Below are positions 25,080 to 33,473 of a stretch of 50,762 bases of DNA, in pieces. The position numbers and the translations under genes are program-made. The stretch comes from an uncultured Prevotella sp. GTDB lineage: Bacteria > Bacteroidota > Bacteroidia > Bacteroidales > Bacteroidaceae. The stretch's first letter is position 1; each line of letters starts with the position of its first letter. Under the pieces are notes generated by a model. The model searched no databases, was not told where the DNA came from, and worked only from the letters and a program-made list of their open reading frames with translations. The stretch is taken from positions 1 through 50,762 of the forward strand of contig CAKMOD010000064.1 in assembly GCA_927910885.1 (NCBI GenBank), given 5' to 3'.

Positions 25080-27908
25080 TTATTTTAATGCTTTTGCAAG
25101 AAAGCGGGAAGTATAGCTTTCCTTATTCTTTGCCACAACCTCTGGTGTTCCACAGCCTAACATACGACCACCACCACGACCACCTTCAGGTCCCATGTCA
25201 ATGATGTAGTCTGCAAGTTTGATGACATCGAGGTTGTGTTCGATGATGATAACGGTGTTGCCACGGTCAACAAGTTTCTGTAATACGTCCATCAAGATAC
25301 GTATATCTTCAAAATGAAGACCTGTTGTAGGTTCATCAAGGATGTAAAGTGTCTTACCAGTGTCACGCTTTGCAAGTTCGGTTGCCAACTTAACACGCTG
25401 ACTTTCACCACCAGAAAGGGTAGTGGAACTTTGTCCAAGCTTGATATAGCCCAAGCCAACATCCTGTAATGCCTTGATCTTAGGCAGAATCTGTGGTACA
25501 TTCTCAAAGAATTCTACAGCCATATTGACTGTCATATCCAATACGTCTGCAATGGATTTACCCTTAAAACGCACTTCCAATGTCTCACGGTTATAGCGTT
25601 TGCCGTGACAAACCTCGCACGGTACCATCACGTCAGGTAGGAAGTTCATTTCGATGGTTTTGTAACCATTACCGCCACAGGTCTCACAGCGTCCCCCTTT
25701 CACATTGAAAGAGAATCGTCCAGGCTTATAACCACGAATCTTAGCTTCGGGAAGATTGACGAAGAGTTGGCGGATATCAGAGAATACACCCGTGTATGTA
25801 GCAGGGTTACTGCGAGGTGTACGGCCAATAGGACTTTGGTCAACGTTCACCACTTTATCAATGTTGTCAATGCCTTCAATCTTTTCGTAAGGCATTGGAC
25901 GCTTCAGAGAGCGATAGAAGTGTTGTGAAAGTATAGGCTGTAAAGTCTCATTAATGAGTGTACTCTTTCCTGAACCAGACACCCCAGTGACGACAATTAG
26001 TTTGCCAAGTGGGAAGGTAACGTTCACGTCTTTTAGGTTATTACCCTTACAACCTGTGAGTTGGATGGTCTTTCCATTTCCTTCTCTGCGCTCCTTAGGA
26101 AGCTCAATGGCACGTTCACCATTCAGGTATTGTGCTGTGAGTGTGTGTGTCTTGAGCATGTCTGCAGGCTTACCTTGGAAGACAACCTCGCCACCTTTGC
26201 GTCCAGCTTTTGGGCCGATGTCTACAATCCAATCAGCAGCACGCATCATGTCTTCGTCGTGTTCAACAACGATAACCGTGTTTCCCATGTCACGTAACTC
26301 TTTCAATGAGTTAATGAGACGCTCGTTATCGCGTTGATGAAGACCGATAGAAGGCTCGTCGAGGATGTAGAGTACGTTGACAAGTTGTGAACCAATCTGT
26401 GTAGCAAGGCGAATACGTTGGCTCTCACCACCAGATAGCGTGGCACTTTGACGGTTTAATGCAAGGTAATCAAGGCCCACATCGAGTAGAAAGTTTATAC
26501 GTTTACGAATCTCCTTTATGATTTCAACGGCAATAGTACGCTGCTTCTCGCTCATGTGTTCCTCAACATGGTCAACCCAGTCTTTCAGCTCGGTGATGTC
26601 CATTTCTGCAAGATCAGCAATGTTTTTATCCCATATTTTATACGACAAAGCCTCACGATTCAAACGATGACCATGACATTCTGGACATTGTGCTTCGGCT
26701 ATAAATTGGTCTGCCCACTTCTTTCCTGCTGAGGAATCATCGTTCTCCATAACTGTACGGAGATACTTAATGATACCATCAAAGGACACAAAGTAATCGG
26801 AGGTGGTATGTACAAGTTCTTTAGCAATCTTCAACTTCTCCAAAGAACCATACAAAACCTCGTCCATAGCTTCCTTTGGAATATCCTTGACAGGGGTCTT
26901 GAGGTCACAATTATGCTTCTTTAAGAGAGCGTCTATCTGCCAGAAAATCATCTGGTTCTTGTATTTTCCTAAAGGAACTATTGCACCACTATAGATGTCT
27001 TGTTTGTCATTTGGAATCACTTTCTTCAAGTCAATCTCATCAATCACACCCAAACCTTTACACTGTGGACAGGCTCCTTCGGGTGAGTTGAATGAGAAGA
27101 TGTTTGGCGCAGGGTCTTTATAAGCAATGCCCGTAACTGGGTCCATCAGTCGTTTAGAGAAGTATTTGGCTTCATTTCGTTCGTTATCAAGAATCATAAT
27201 TAAGCCTTCTCCCTGCTTCATTGCAGTTGAAATGGTCTTTGCCAAACGCTCACGTAGTGTACTATTCTCCGTACCACCGAGTTTCATCTTGTCGATAACA
27301 ACCTCGATGTTATGGTTCTTGTAACGGTCAACTTTCATACCACGTGTAAGCTCTTGTACCTCTCCATCGACACGAATATACAAGTATCCCTTGCGTCGCA
27401 TCTGCTCAAAGAGCTCACGATAATGACCTTTACGGTTGCGGACAAGTGGAGAGAGAATATATATCTTGCGGTCTTGATAATCAGACATAATCATGTCCAC
27501 CACTTTTTCCTCGGTGTATTTCACCATCTTTTCACCGCTCATATAAGAGTACGCTTCACCTGCACGTGCAAAGAGAAGGCGGAGGTAGTCGTATATCTCT
27601 GTAGTTGTACCGACAGTAGAGCGAGGATTTTTATTTGTTGTCTTCTGTTCAATAGAGATGACAGGAGAAAGTCCTGTAATCTTATCTACCTCAGGACGCT
27701 CCATATTTCCAAGGAAGTTGCGTGCGTAAGCAGAGAAGGTTTCAATATAGCGACGCTGACCTTCGGCAAAAATAGTGTCGAAAGCAAGCGAACTCTTTCC
27801 TGAACCAGATAGTCCAGTGAAGACGGTAAGTGAGTTGCGTGGGATAGTTATGTCTACATTCTTCAGATTATGTACTCTGGCACCGAAGACTTCTATTTTC
27901 TCATTCAT
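25080..27908 (-). CDS. uvrA: Excinuclease ABC subunit A (first paralogue)
   Basis: A 942-aa UvrA, the damage-sensing ATPase of nucleotide excision repair. Two ABC ATPase halves are seen: GLSGSGKSSLAFDT and GVSGSGKSTLINET Walker A motifs, and two ABC signatures (TLSGGESQRIRLATQIG; TLSGGESQRVKLATELA). Zinc-binding Cys pairs occur in CPQCKGLG, CPECHGHR and CETCGGNGYKTIEMNF. The second uvrA (33474-36350) shares this plan, so the genome has two versions. This one is closest to the usual housekeeping length, but which is the main repair copy cannot be told. Confidence 0.95.
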   Translation of the reverse strand: MNEKIEVFGARVHNLKNVDITIPRNSLTVFTGLSGSGKSSLAFDTIFAEGQRRYIETFSAYARNFLGNMERPEVDKITGLSPVISIEQKTTNKNPRSTVGTTTEIYDYLRLLFARAGEAYSYMSGEKMVKYTEEKVVDMIMSDYQDRKIYILSPLVRNRKGHYRELFEQMRRKGYLYIRVDGEVQELTRGMKVDRYKNHNIEVVIDKMKLGGTENSTLRERLAKTISTAMKQGEGLIMILDNERNEAKYFSKRLMDPVTGIAYKDPAPNIFSFNSPEGACPQCKGLGVIDEIDLKKVIPNDKQDIYSGAIVPLGKYKNQMIFWQIDALLKKHNCDLKTPVKDIPKEAMDEVLYGSLEKLKIAKELVHTTSDYFVSFDGIIKYLRTVMENDDSSAGKKWADQFIAEAQCPECHGHRLNREALSYKIWDKNIADLAEMDITELKDWVDHVEEHMSEKQRTIAVEIIKEIRKRINFLLDVGLDYLALNRQSATLSGGESQRIRLATQIGSQLVNVLYILDEPSIGLHQRDNERLINSLKELRDMGNTVIVVEHDEDMMRAADWIVDIGPKAGRKGGEVVFQGKPADMLKTHTLTAQYLNGERAIELPKERREGNGKTIQLTGCKGNNLKDVNVTFPLGKLIVVTGVSGSGKSTLINETLQPILSQHFYRSLKRPMPYEKIEGIDNIDKVVNVDQSPIGRTPRSNPATYTGVFSDIRQLFVNLPEAKIRGYKPGRFSFNVKGGRCETCGGNGYKTIEMNFLPDVMVPCEVCHGKRYNRETLEVRFKGKSIADVLDMTVNMAVEFFENVPQILPKIKALQDVGLGYIKLGQSSTTLSGGESQRVKLATELAKRDTGKTLYILDEPTTGLHFEDIRILMDVLQKLVDRGNTVIIIEHNLDVIKLADYIIDMGPEGGRGGGRMLGCGTPEVVAKNKESYTSRFLAKALK

Positions 27909-28095
27909 GGGGTTGTTGGGTGTTTGGTGTTGAATGTTGGGAGTTTATGAATTGTTGATTGATGGGGTTTGGGGTTGGTGTTGAATGTTTAGTGTTGAGG
28001 ATTTCCTCCGTGTCGATGGTTTTCTTGATGGTAAGAAATGATGAAAATCACAATTCATTACCACCTATCATTCATCACCCATCACCTACCCAACA
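27909..28095. repeat. Low-complexity GT-rich then AC-rich intergenic repeat
   Basis: The 187-nt gap before uvrA starts G/T-rich and ends A/C-rich, so the two halves are partly complementary. A 15-nt direct repeat, TTGGTGTTGAATGTT, occurs at 27924-27938 and 27975-27989. The right half holds CATCACCCATCACC-like words. It contains no convincing gene or promoter. Confidence 0.5.
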
Positions 28096-28779
28096 TCACC
28101 TCGTCGACTGTGTGTAACCTCTGAGGAGGTTAACATCTCGTCGAATGTGGAACTCTTTGCCGTCAGCTCCTTTAGCGGTTACATTGACAAAGTAAGTTCC
28201 TTGGGCAACATCTTTGCCTTTATACTTGCCATCCCAACCACCAGCAGGATCATTCCATTCGTATATCTTTTGTCCCCAACGGTTAAAGATGATAGCTTTA
28301 AACTCTACAATACTCTTATATCCAGGCTTTGCACGATAGACATCATTGATACCATCTCCATTAGGTGAGAAGGCATTAGGCATCTGTAGACTACTCTCGC
28401 TGATGGAGAAACTAATAGCATTATAGCGTGTTGTGTCACCATTTAGGATTTCATAAAGCACTACTCTTGTTGTTCCTGCCTCTGTAAAGGTGTATTCGGT
28501 ATTCTCATCATAACGGATAAGAAAAGCCGAGCGAGGATTCTGTTGATTGAAGAAATGCCATTCGTAATTTGTGGCAGCGTCCTTTATTGTAGGTGGATTA
28601 GCAGAAAACGCAATTGTCAAAGGAGCCGACCCGACATAAGTATCACCTGCTGCAATTGTGTTGGTCTCACCATTTGCATCGGTATATTTACCTGAAGGTT
28701 GGCAATTTTGTGCCCATGCTATAGAAGATAGAAGCATAGACAACATCACACCAAATATTCTAAATTTATATTGTTTCAT
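28096..28779 (-). CDS. Secreted protein with a type IX secretion (CHU_C/type B) sorting domain
   Basis: From the ATG at 28779 the protein is 227 aa with a signal peptide (FGVMLSMLLSSIAWA-Q). Upstream codons to 28854 are rejected because they lack a secretion signal and include a probable promoter element. The C-terminal 90 residues match the gliding-motility type B sorting domain: MPNAFSPNGDGINDVYRAK, FKAIIFNRWGQKIYEW, GGWDGKYKGKDVAQGTYFV and a final DVNLLRG. The N-terminal part (about 25-135) has an immunoglobulin-like, PKD-type look. It should be exported by the T9SS and attached to or released from the cell surface. Confidence 0.85.
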   Translation of the reverse strand: MKQYKFRIFGVMLSMLLSSIAWAQNCQPSGKYTDANGETNTIAAGDTYVGSAPLTIAFSANPPTIKDAATNYEWHFFNQQNPRSAFLIRYDENTEYTFTEAGTTRVVLYEILNGDTTRYNAISFSISESSLQMPNAFSPNGDGINDVYRAKPGYKSIVEFKAIIFNRWGQKIYEWNDPAGGWDGKYKGKDVAQGTYFVNVTAKGADGKEFHIRRDVNLLRGYTQSTR

Positions 28780-29081
28780 CCTAATAGGTCGTTTGATGTT
28801 ACCTTGAAAAATGTATAATCGTGCAAATTTACACAATTTTTCCCATACAAACAAGTAAATCTATCTGTCTGAACAGGATAATAATATGGATTTTATCTGC
28901 TAAAACTTAGTTAGCATATTCTCTCACTGCGGTATCTCTTTGTAATTGGCAATAGCACATTCTCTTAAAGATTGTAAAACTTCATACGATATTATTTTTG
29001 GTAAAGTGAGGTGTATCTCTCTTGAACTCACAATAAAATGGCTCAGTTCTAACAATATTTTATAAGGCATTTTATAGTCCG

Positions 29082-29158
29082 CACTATTGGTGCTCACCCT
29101 TCGCACCATTGGTGTTTGCCCTCCGCACCACTGGTGCTAAGCACTGTCACCATGAAAT
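29082..29158. repeat. 22-nt phased palindrome array, locus C (3 units plus half unit)
   Basis: Units CACTATTGGTG (29082), CACCATTGGTG (29104) and CACCACTGGTG (29126) are 22 nt apart, and a left-half unit CACCATGAAAT lies in register at 29148. This array sits in the divergent gap between the T9SS protein (-) and the LysM protein (+). Apart from it, a promoter at 29298 and a doubtful 61-codon frame, I see nothing in 28780-29391. Confidence 0.9.
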
Positions 29159-29297
29159 AAAATGGTAGGAAAAGGTATTAGATACTGTAAATTAATATAT
29201 AATAAGAGATTATAGAAAACTTATATAGGAATGCTTTATTTGGCTATAATAAATGATATGCTATAAGCGTTTTTGTGTTTTTTATCATTCTACATCT

Positions 29298-29326
29298 TTT
29301 GATTACAGATTTCTTTTGTATATTTG
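29298..29326 (+). promoter_or_regulatory. Bacteroidota-type promoter for the LysM/binding protein
   Basis: TTTG at 29298-29301 and TATATTTG at 29319-29326, spacing 17 bp (a little short). The gene follows 41 nt downstream of the -7 box if translation starts at 29367. Confidence 0.6.
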
Positions 29327-29391
29327 CAGTTGTAATTTGTTACTGTTTGAAAATAAAAGTATGTTTATGAGAAATTATTTAAAAATACCTT

Positions 29392-30759
29392 ATGTTATTT
29401 TTTGCTATGACTTTTAGTTATAGCGTATTGGCACAAAGTGTTCAATGGCGTGATCAACACAAGGTAAAACGTAAAGAAACAATCTTTGGTATTGCTAAAG
29501 AATATGGCGTAACAATCCCACAGCTTCTTGATGCTAACCCAACAATGAAGCAGGCAGGTTATGAACTGAAGAAAGGTGACCTAATCTTTGTCCCTTATTC
29601 AAAGGAGGGCGACTTCCTTCCAGATGGTTCTGTAAAAGGTAAGACGGATAAGAAGGCTGCTTCAAAGCCTACTGTTGCTCAGGCTCCTGCAAAGGCTGTG
29701 AACGCTATTCGTGTTGGTATTATGCTGCCTTTGCATAATCAAGATGGTGATGGAAAACGTATGGTAGAGTTCTATCGTGGTGTATTATTAGCTCTTAATC
29801 AGATGAAGACTGAGGGAATTAATACAGAAGTACACGCTTGGAATGTACCTAAGGGTGCTGATATTCGCAATACCTTGCTTGAGCCAAATGCTTCAAAGTT
29901 AGATGTTATCTTTGGTCCTCTTTATTCAGAGCAGGTAAAACCATTGGCTGATTTTTGCCGTGCGTATGATATTAAACTTGTTATTCCTTTCTCAATATCA
30001 GGCAATGATGTAGAAACAAATCCTAATATTTTCCAAGTATATCAGACAGAGGCTTCGTTGACAAACAAGGCGATAGCAGCTTTCTTAGAGCGTTTCCAGA
30101 GATCACATCACCCTATTTTTGTTAATTGTAAGGATGAAACAAGTCAGGTAGGCGACTTTACTACAAGTTTGAGAAAGCAACTTGACTTACAGAAGATTAA
30201 GTATAGTCTTACAAGTTCAAAGTCTTCTAATGCTGACTTCTCTAAGCATTTTGATGCAACTCGACCAAATGTTGTGATTCTTAATTCTGAGAAAAGCCCA
30301 CAGTTGAACGAGGTTTTCGCTAAGTTGGCTCAGCTGAAGAAGGCCCGTCCAGGCTTAGCTATCAGCCTTTATGGTTACAACCAGTGGTTTGTTTATCAAG
30401 ATTACAACCTTGACCAGTACTTCAAGTATAACACTTATATCCCATCTACCTATTATTATAATAAGGCTGCGGATAAGACAAAGGAGTTAGAAGAAAAGTA
30501 CACAGAGCAGTATGGTGAGCCTATGTCAAGACAGTATATCCCTCGTATGGCACTTACTGGTTATGATCAGGCACAGTTCTTTGTACGTGGTTTGAAGGCA
30601 AACGGTAAGAATTTCAAAGGTACTGCTGCAGAAGTTAAGTATCGTCCTGTACAGACACGTTATAACTTTGTACGTGTAGGACAGGGCGGATATATCAATG
30701 ACAACTTCCAACTGGTTCACTTTAAGACAGACCAGACAATGGAGAATCTTGTCTATTAA
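29392..30759 (+). CDS. LysM plus periplasmic-binding-protein (type 1) domain protein
   Basis: A 455-aa protein from the ATG at 29392. A LysM domain (about 18-66: QHKVKRKETIFGIAKEYGVT, KKGDLIFVPYSK) is followed by a linker and a type 1 periplasmic-binding fold (about 100-440: AIRVGIMLPLHNQDGDGKRM, VEFYRGVLLALNQM, VIFGPLYSEQVKPLADFC). The 15-residue leader lacks a positive charge. In the -1 frame an ATG at 29367 encodes MRNYLKIPYVIF, and deleting one T from the T6 run (29398-29403) would give a perfect 23-aa signal peptide, so a frameshift is likely. It probably acts at the cell wall; its 27-nt spacing to the barrel gene suggests one transcript. Confidence 0.85.
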   Translation: MLFFAMTFSYSVLAQSVQWRDQHKVKRKETIFGIAKEYGVTIPQLLDANPTMKQAGYELKKGDLIFVPYSKEGDFLPDGSVKGKTDKKAASKPTVAQAPAKAVNAIRVGIMLPLHNQDGDGKRMVEFYRGVLLALNQMKTEGINTEVHAWNVPKGADIRNTLLEPNASKLDVIFGPLYSEQVKPLADFCRAYDIKLVIPFSISGNDVETNPNIFQVYQTEASLTNKAIAAFLERFQRSHHPIFVNCKDETSQVGDFTTSLRKQLDLQKIKYSLTSSKSSNADFSKHFDATRPNVVILNSEKSPQLNEVFAKLAQLKKARPGLAISLYGYNQWFVYQDYNLDQYFKYNTYIPSTYYYNKAADKTKELEEKYTEQYGEPMSRQYIPRMALTGYDQAQFFVRGLKANGKNFKGTAAEVKYRPVQTRYNFVRVGQGGYINDNFQLVHFKTDQTMENLVY

Positions 30760-30786
30760 ACAGAAGAAGAGTATCTGATTCAAAAG

Positions 30787-31536
30787 ATGAAGAATAAAAT
30801 CTCAAGAATATTAGCTATTATCCTACTTGCGTTGCCATTGACAGTAGCTGCGCAAGTAGGTGACCATCGTAACGACTTTGCCATTGGTGTAAATGGTGGT
30901 TACGTACTCTCTAACGTAGGTTTCACCCCGAGTGTAAGACAATCCATGTATGGTGGCTTCACGGGAGGATTAAGTATGCGTTATGTGTGTGAAAAGTATT
31001 TCAATACTATCTGTTCTATCTATGGTGAGGTGAACTATGCTTCAGTTGGATGGAAAGAGAAGATTTTGACAGGAACAGATCAGCCAGTAATTAATTCTAA
31101 TGGGTTGGCTGAAGAGTATTCACGTACTGTTAATTACGTTCAGGTTCCTGTCTTTGCTCACCTTGCATGGGGACGTGAGCAGAAAGGCTTTAACTTTTTC
31201 TTTCAAGCTGGCCCACAATTAGGACTCTATCTTGGAGAGTCTACTTCTAAAAACTATGATACACCTAACCTTGCTACTGATGGAACAGGGCGCAGTAATC
31301 CAATAATAGCGCAGGAGTCAATGCCTGTTGAAAAGAAGTTAGACTATGGTATTGCTGCTGGCTTGGGTATGGAGTATAGCAATCGTCATGTAGGTCACTT
31401 CTTATTTGAAGCCCGCTATTACTATGGATTGGGTAATATCTATGGAAGTTCAAAGAAAGACTATTTCGGTAAATCTAATTATAGCAACATTGTTGTCAAG
31501 GCTACCTATCTTTTTGACATCGTAAAAACAAAGTAA
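30787..31536 (+). CDS. Outer-membrane beta-barrel (porin-family/PorT-like) protein
   Basis: A 249-aa protein with a signal peptide (ILAIILLALPLTVAAQ) and alternating amphipathic strands, e.g. FAIGVNGGYVLSNVGFTP, YVQVPVFAHLAWG and FFFQAGPQLGLYLGES. The end, YSNIVVKATYLFDIVKTK, is typical of a final membrane strand. This pattern fits the outer-membrane beta-barrel family to which the T9SS component PorT belongs, but many unrelated barrels share it. It is downstream of the LysM protein by 27 nt. Role unknown. Confidence 0.82.
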   Translation: MKNKISRILAIILLALPLTVAAQVGDHRNDFAIGVNGGYVLSNVGFTPSVRQSMYGGFTGGLSMRYVCEKYFNTICSIYGEVNYASVGWKEKILTGTDQPVINSNGLAEEYSRTVNYVQVPVFAHLAWGREQKGFNFFFQAGPQLGLYLGESTSKNYDTPNLATDGTGRSNPIIAQESMPVEKKLDYGIAAGLGMEYSNRHVGHFLFEARYYYGLGNIYGSSKKDYFGKSNYSNIVVKATYLFDIVKTK

Positions 31537-31557
31537 TAATTAATCTATTTTATCATT

Positions 31558-33087
31558 ATGTTTGAAAACCAACCCAAAGCACTGTACGCATTGGCATTAG
31601 CCAATACTGGTGAACGTTTCGGCTATTACACTATGATAGCCGTGTTCTCTTTATTTTTAAGAGCCAATTTCGGGCTATCTGGTGATACAGCTGGCTTGAT
31701 TTATGGTGTTTTCCTTGCCTTAGTTTATTTCTTACCATTGGTCGGTGGTATCATGGCCGACAAGTTTGGCTATGGAAAGATGGTGACTATTGGTATTATC
31801 GTCATGTTTGCGGGCTATTTATTCTTGTCTATCCCATTGGGTGGAGGAGTAATGGGCTATGCAGCAATGTTTGGTGCTTTGCTACTTGTTAGTCTTGGAA
31901 CAGGCTTGTTCAAGGGTAACCTACAGGTGATGGTGGGTAATCTTTATGATGTACCAGAACTGTCAGCAAAGCGCGATTCAGGTTTCTCTATCTTCTACAT
32001 GGCAATCAACATTGGTGCACTCTTTGCTCCTACAGCAGCTGTGAGAATTAAGGAATGGGCTGAGCATTCGCTTGGTTATTCTGGTAATGATGCATACCAT
32101 TTCTCTTTTGCGGTAGCTTGTGTATCATTGATCGTATCAATGATGATTTACTACGCTTTCCGTAGCACTTTTAAGCATGTAGAAGCTGGTGCAGGTAAGA
32201 GCAAGAAAACTGATACAACAGTTGCTGCGGAAGAGCTCACCCCACAGCAGACTAAGGAGCGTATTGTTGCTCTTTGTCTTGTTTTTGCTGTCGTTATCTT
32301 CTTCTGGATGTCGTTCCACCAGAATGGTCTTACATTGACTTACTTTGCTGATGAGTTTGTTAGTCCTAAGGCAGAGGGTATTCAGACAATGGCATTTGAT
32401 GTAATCAACCTTGTGATGATTATCTTCATGGTTTATAGTCTTATGTCATTCTTCCAGAGTAAGACTTCTAAGGCTAAGTTAATTTCAACAGTTGTTTTCC
32501 TTGCAGCGGCTGGTGTTTTAGTCTATAAGTTTAATAACATCGGTGGCCCTGTTGATGTTAGTGCTCCTATTTTCCAGCAGTTCAATCCATTCTATGTAGT
32601 AGCATTGACTCCTTTGAGTATGGCTATTTTTGGTGCTTTGGCAGCTAAGGGTAAGGAACCAACAGCGCCTCGTAAGATTGCTTATGGTATGATCATCGCT
32701 GGTAGTGCTTATTTCCTTATGGTTTTGGCATCACGTGGTTTGCTTACTCCTAACGATCAGGCTGCTGCGAAGGAAGCAGGCAAGATGGTTCCATTTGCTT
32801 CTGGTAACTGGTTGATTGGTACCTATCTTGTACTTACTTTCGGTGAGTTGTTGCTCAGCCCAATGGGTATCAGCTTCGTTAGTAAGGTTGCACCTCCAAA
32901 GTATAAGGGTGCGATGATGGGTGGATGGTTTGTTGCTACAGCTATTGGTAACCTGCTTGTCAGCGTTGGTGGCTACTTGTGGAACGACCTTCCTTTGACC
33001 GTTGTATGGTCTGTATTTATCGTACTTTGTCTCATTTCTGCTGGCTTCATGTTCCTTATGATGAAGCGTTTGGAGAAGGTTGCATAA
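31558..33087 (+). CDS. POT/PTR proton-dependent oligopeptide transporter
   Basis: A 509-aa MFS transporter with about 14 membrane segments. The POT signature is near the N-terminus as NTGERFGYYTMIAVFSLFL, with the conserved ExxERFxYY feature; GGIMADKFGYGKMVTIG and GTGLFKGNLQVMVGNLYD match the PTR second signature region. A 100-aa loop with Lys/Thr lies mid-protein. It imports di- and tripeptides with protons. Oral and gut Prevotella grow on peptides, which fits. It starts 21 nt after the barrel gene and ends before a strong terminator. Confidence 0.93.
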   Translation: MFENQPKALYALALANTGERFGYYTMIAVFSLFLRANFGLSGDTAGLIYGVFLALVYFLPLVGGIMADKFGYGKMVTIGIIVMFAGYLFLSIPLGGGVMGYAAMFGALLLVSLGTGLFKGNLQVMVGNLYDVPELSAKRDSGFSIFYMAINIGALFAPTAAVRIKEWAEHSLGYSGNDAYHFSFAVACVSLIVSMMIYYAFRSTFKHVEAGAGKSKKTDTTVAAEELTPQQTKERIVALCLVFAVVIFFWMSFHQNGLTLTYFADEFVSPKAEGIQTMAFDVINLVMIIFMVYSLMSFFQSKTSKAKLISTVVFLAAAGVLVYKFNNIGGPVDVSAPIFQQFNPFYVVALTPLSMAIFGALAAKGKEPTAPRKIAYGMIIAGSAYFLMVLASRGLLTPNDQAAAKEAGKMVPFASGNWLIGTYLVLTFGELLLSPMGISFVSKVAPPKYKGAMMGGWFVATAIGNLLVSVGGYLWNDLPLTVVWSVFIVLCLISAGFMFLMMKRLEKVA

Positions 33088-33122
33088 AGGTAGCCCCTCA
33101 CGGAATAAGATTTTATAATATA

Positions 33123-33161
33123 ATAAAAGGCTGAACTCAAAGAAAGAGTTCAGCCTTTTAT
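33123..33161. terminator. Intrinsic terminator after POT transporter
   Basis: A perfect 16-bp stem (33123-33138 with 33146-33161) closes a 7-nt loop AAAGAAA. It is A-rich on the left and T-rich on the right, so usable by both flanking strands. The palindrome array at 33289 lies beyond it, so that array is not this operon's terminator. Confidence 0.88.
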
Positions 33162-33288
33162 CATGTAATCATATTTGAATGATCAATATCTCTACCATAT
33201 AAGTAAGTTGTTTAGCGTCTTACTCTTTTATTATAAGGGTGATAATCCTTCCTTCTTTTTATCCTTTTATCAACGTGTTGTAGCCTAA

Positions 33289-33343
33289 CACAACATGTGC
33301 GAACGCCCCGCACATGTTGTGCGGAGCGTTCGCACTAATGGTG
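33289..33343. repeat. 22-nt phased palindrome array, locus D (3 units, long hairpin)
   Basis: Units CACAACATGTG (33289), CACATGTTGTG (33311) and CACTAATGGTG (33333) are 22 nt apart. The first two are exact reverse complements. The spacers CGAACGCCCCG and CGGAGCGTTCG are also complementary with one mismatch, so 33297-33314 and 33318-33335 can form a 17-of-18-bp hairpin centred on unit two. It lies between convergent genes. The rest of 33162-33473 shows nothing else. Confidence 0.9.
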
Positions 33344-33473
33344 CTAAGCACTAAATACCTTGTAATCTATTATTAGAAGGTGTGTAATTTATTATCAAAA
33401 AAGGGCTACACAGTCCTAAACACATAGTGCTTATTTGGTTAGGGGCTTGCTACGCTAAGTTATAGAAGTTCAT

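Noticed and set aside
27312..27803. 163-codon frame on the + strand within uvrA
   Set aside because: It lies wholly inside a strongly supported uvrA on the other strand and has no recognisable domains.
28924..29109. 61-codon frame on the - strand
   Set aside because: Its start lies inside palindrome array C, no family is recognised and no promoter is seen; probably chance or an old remnant.
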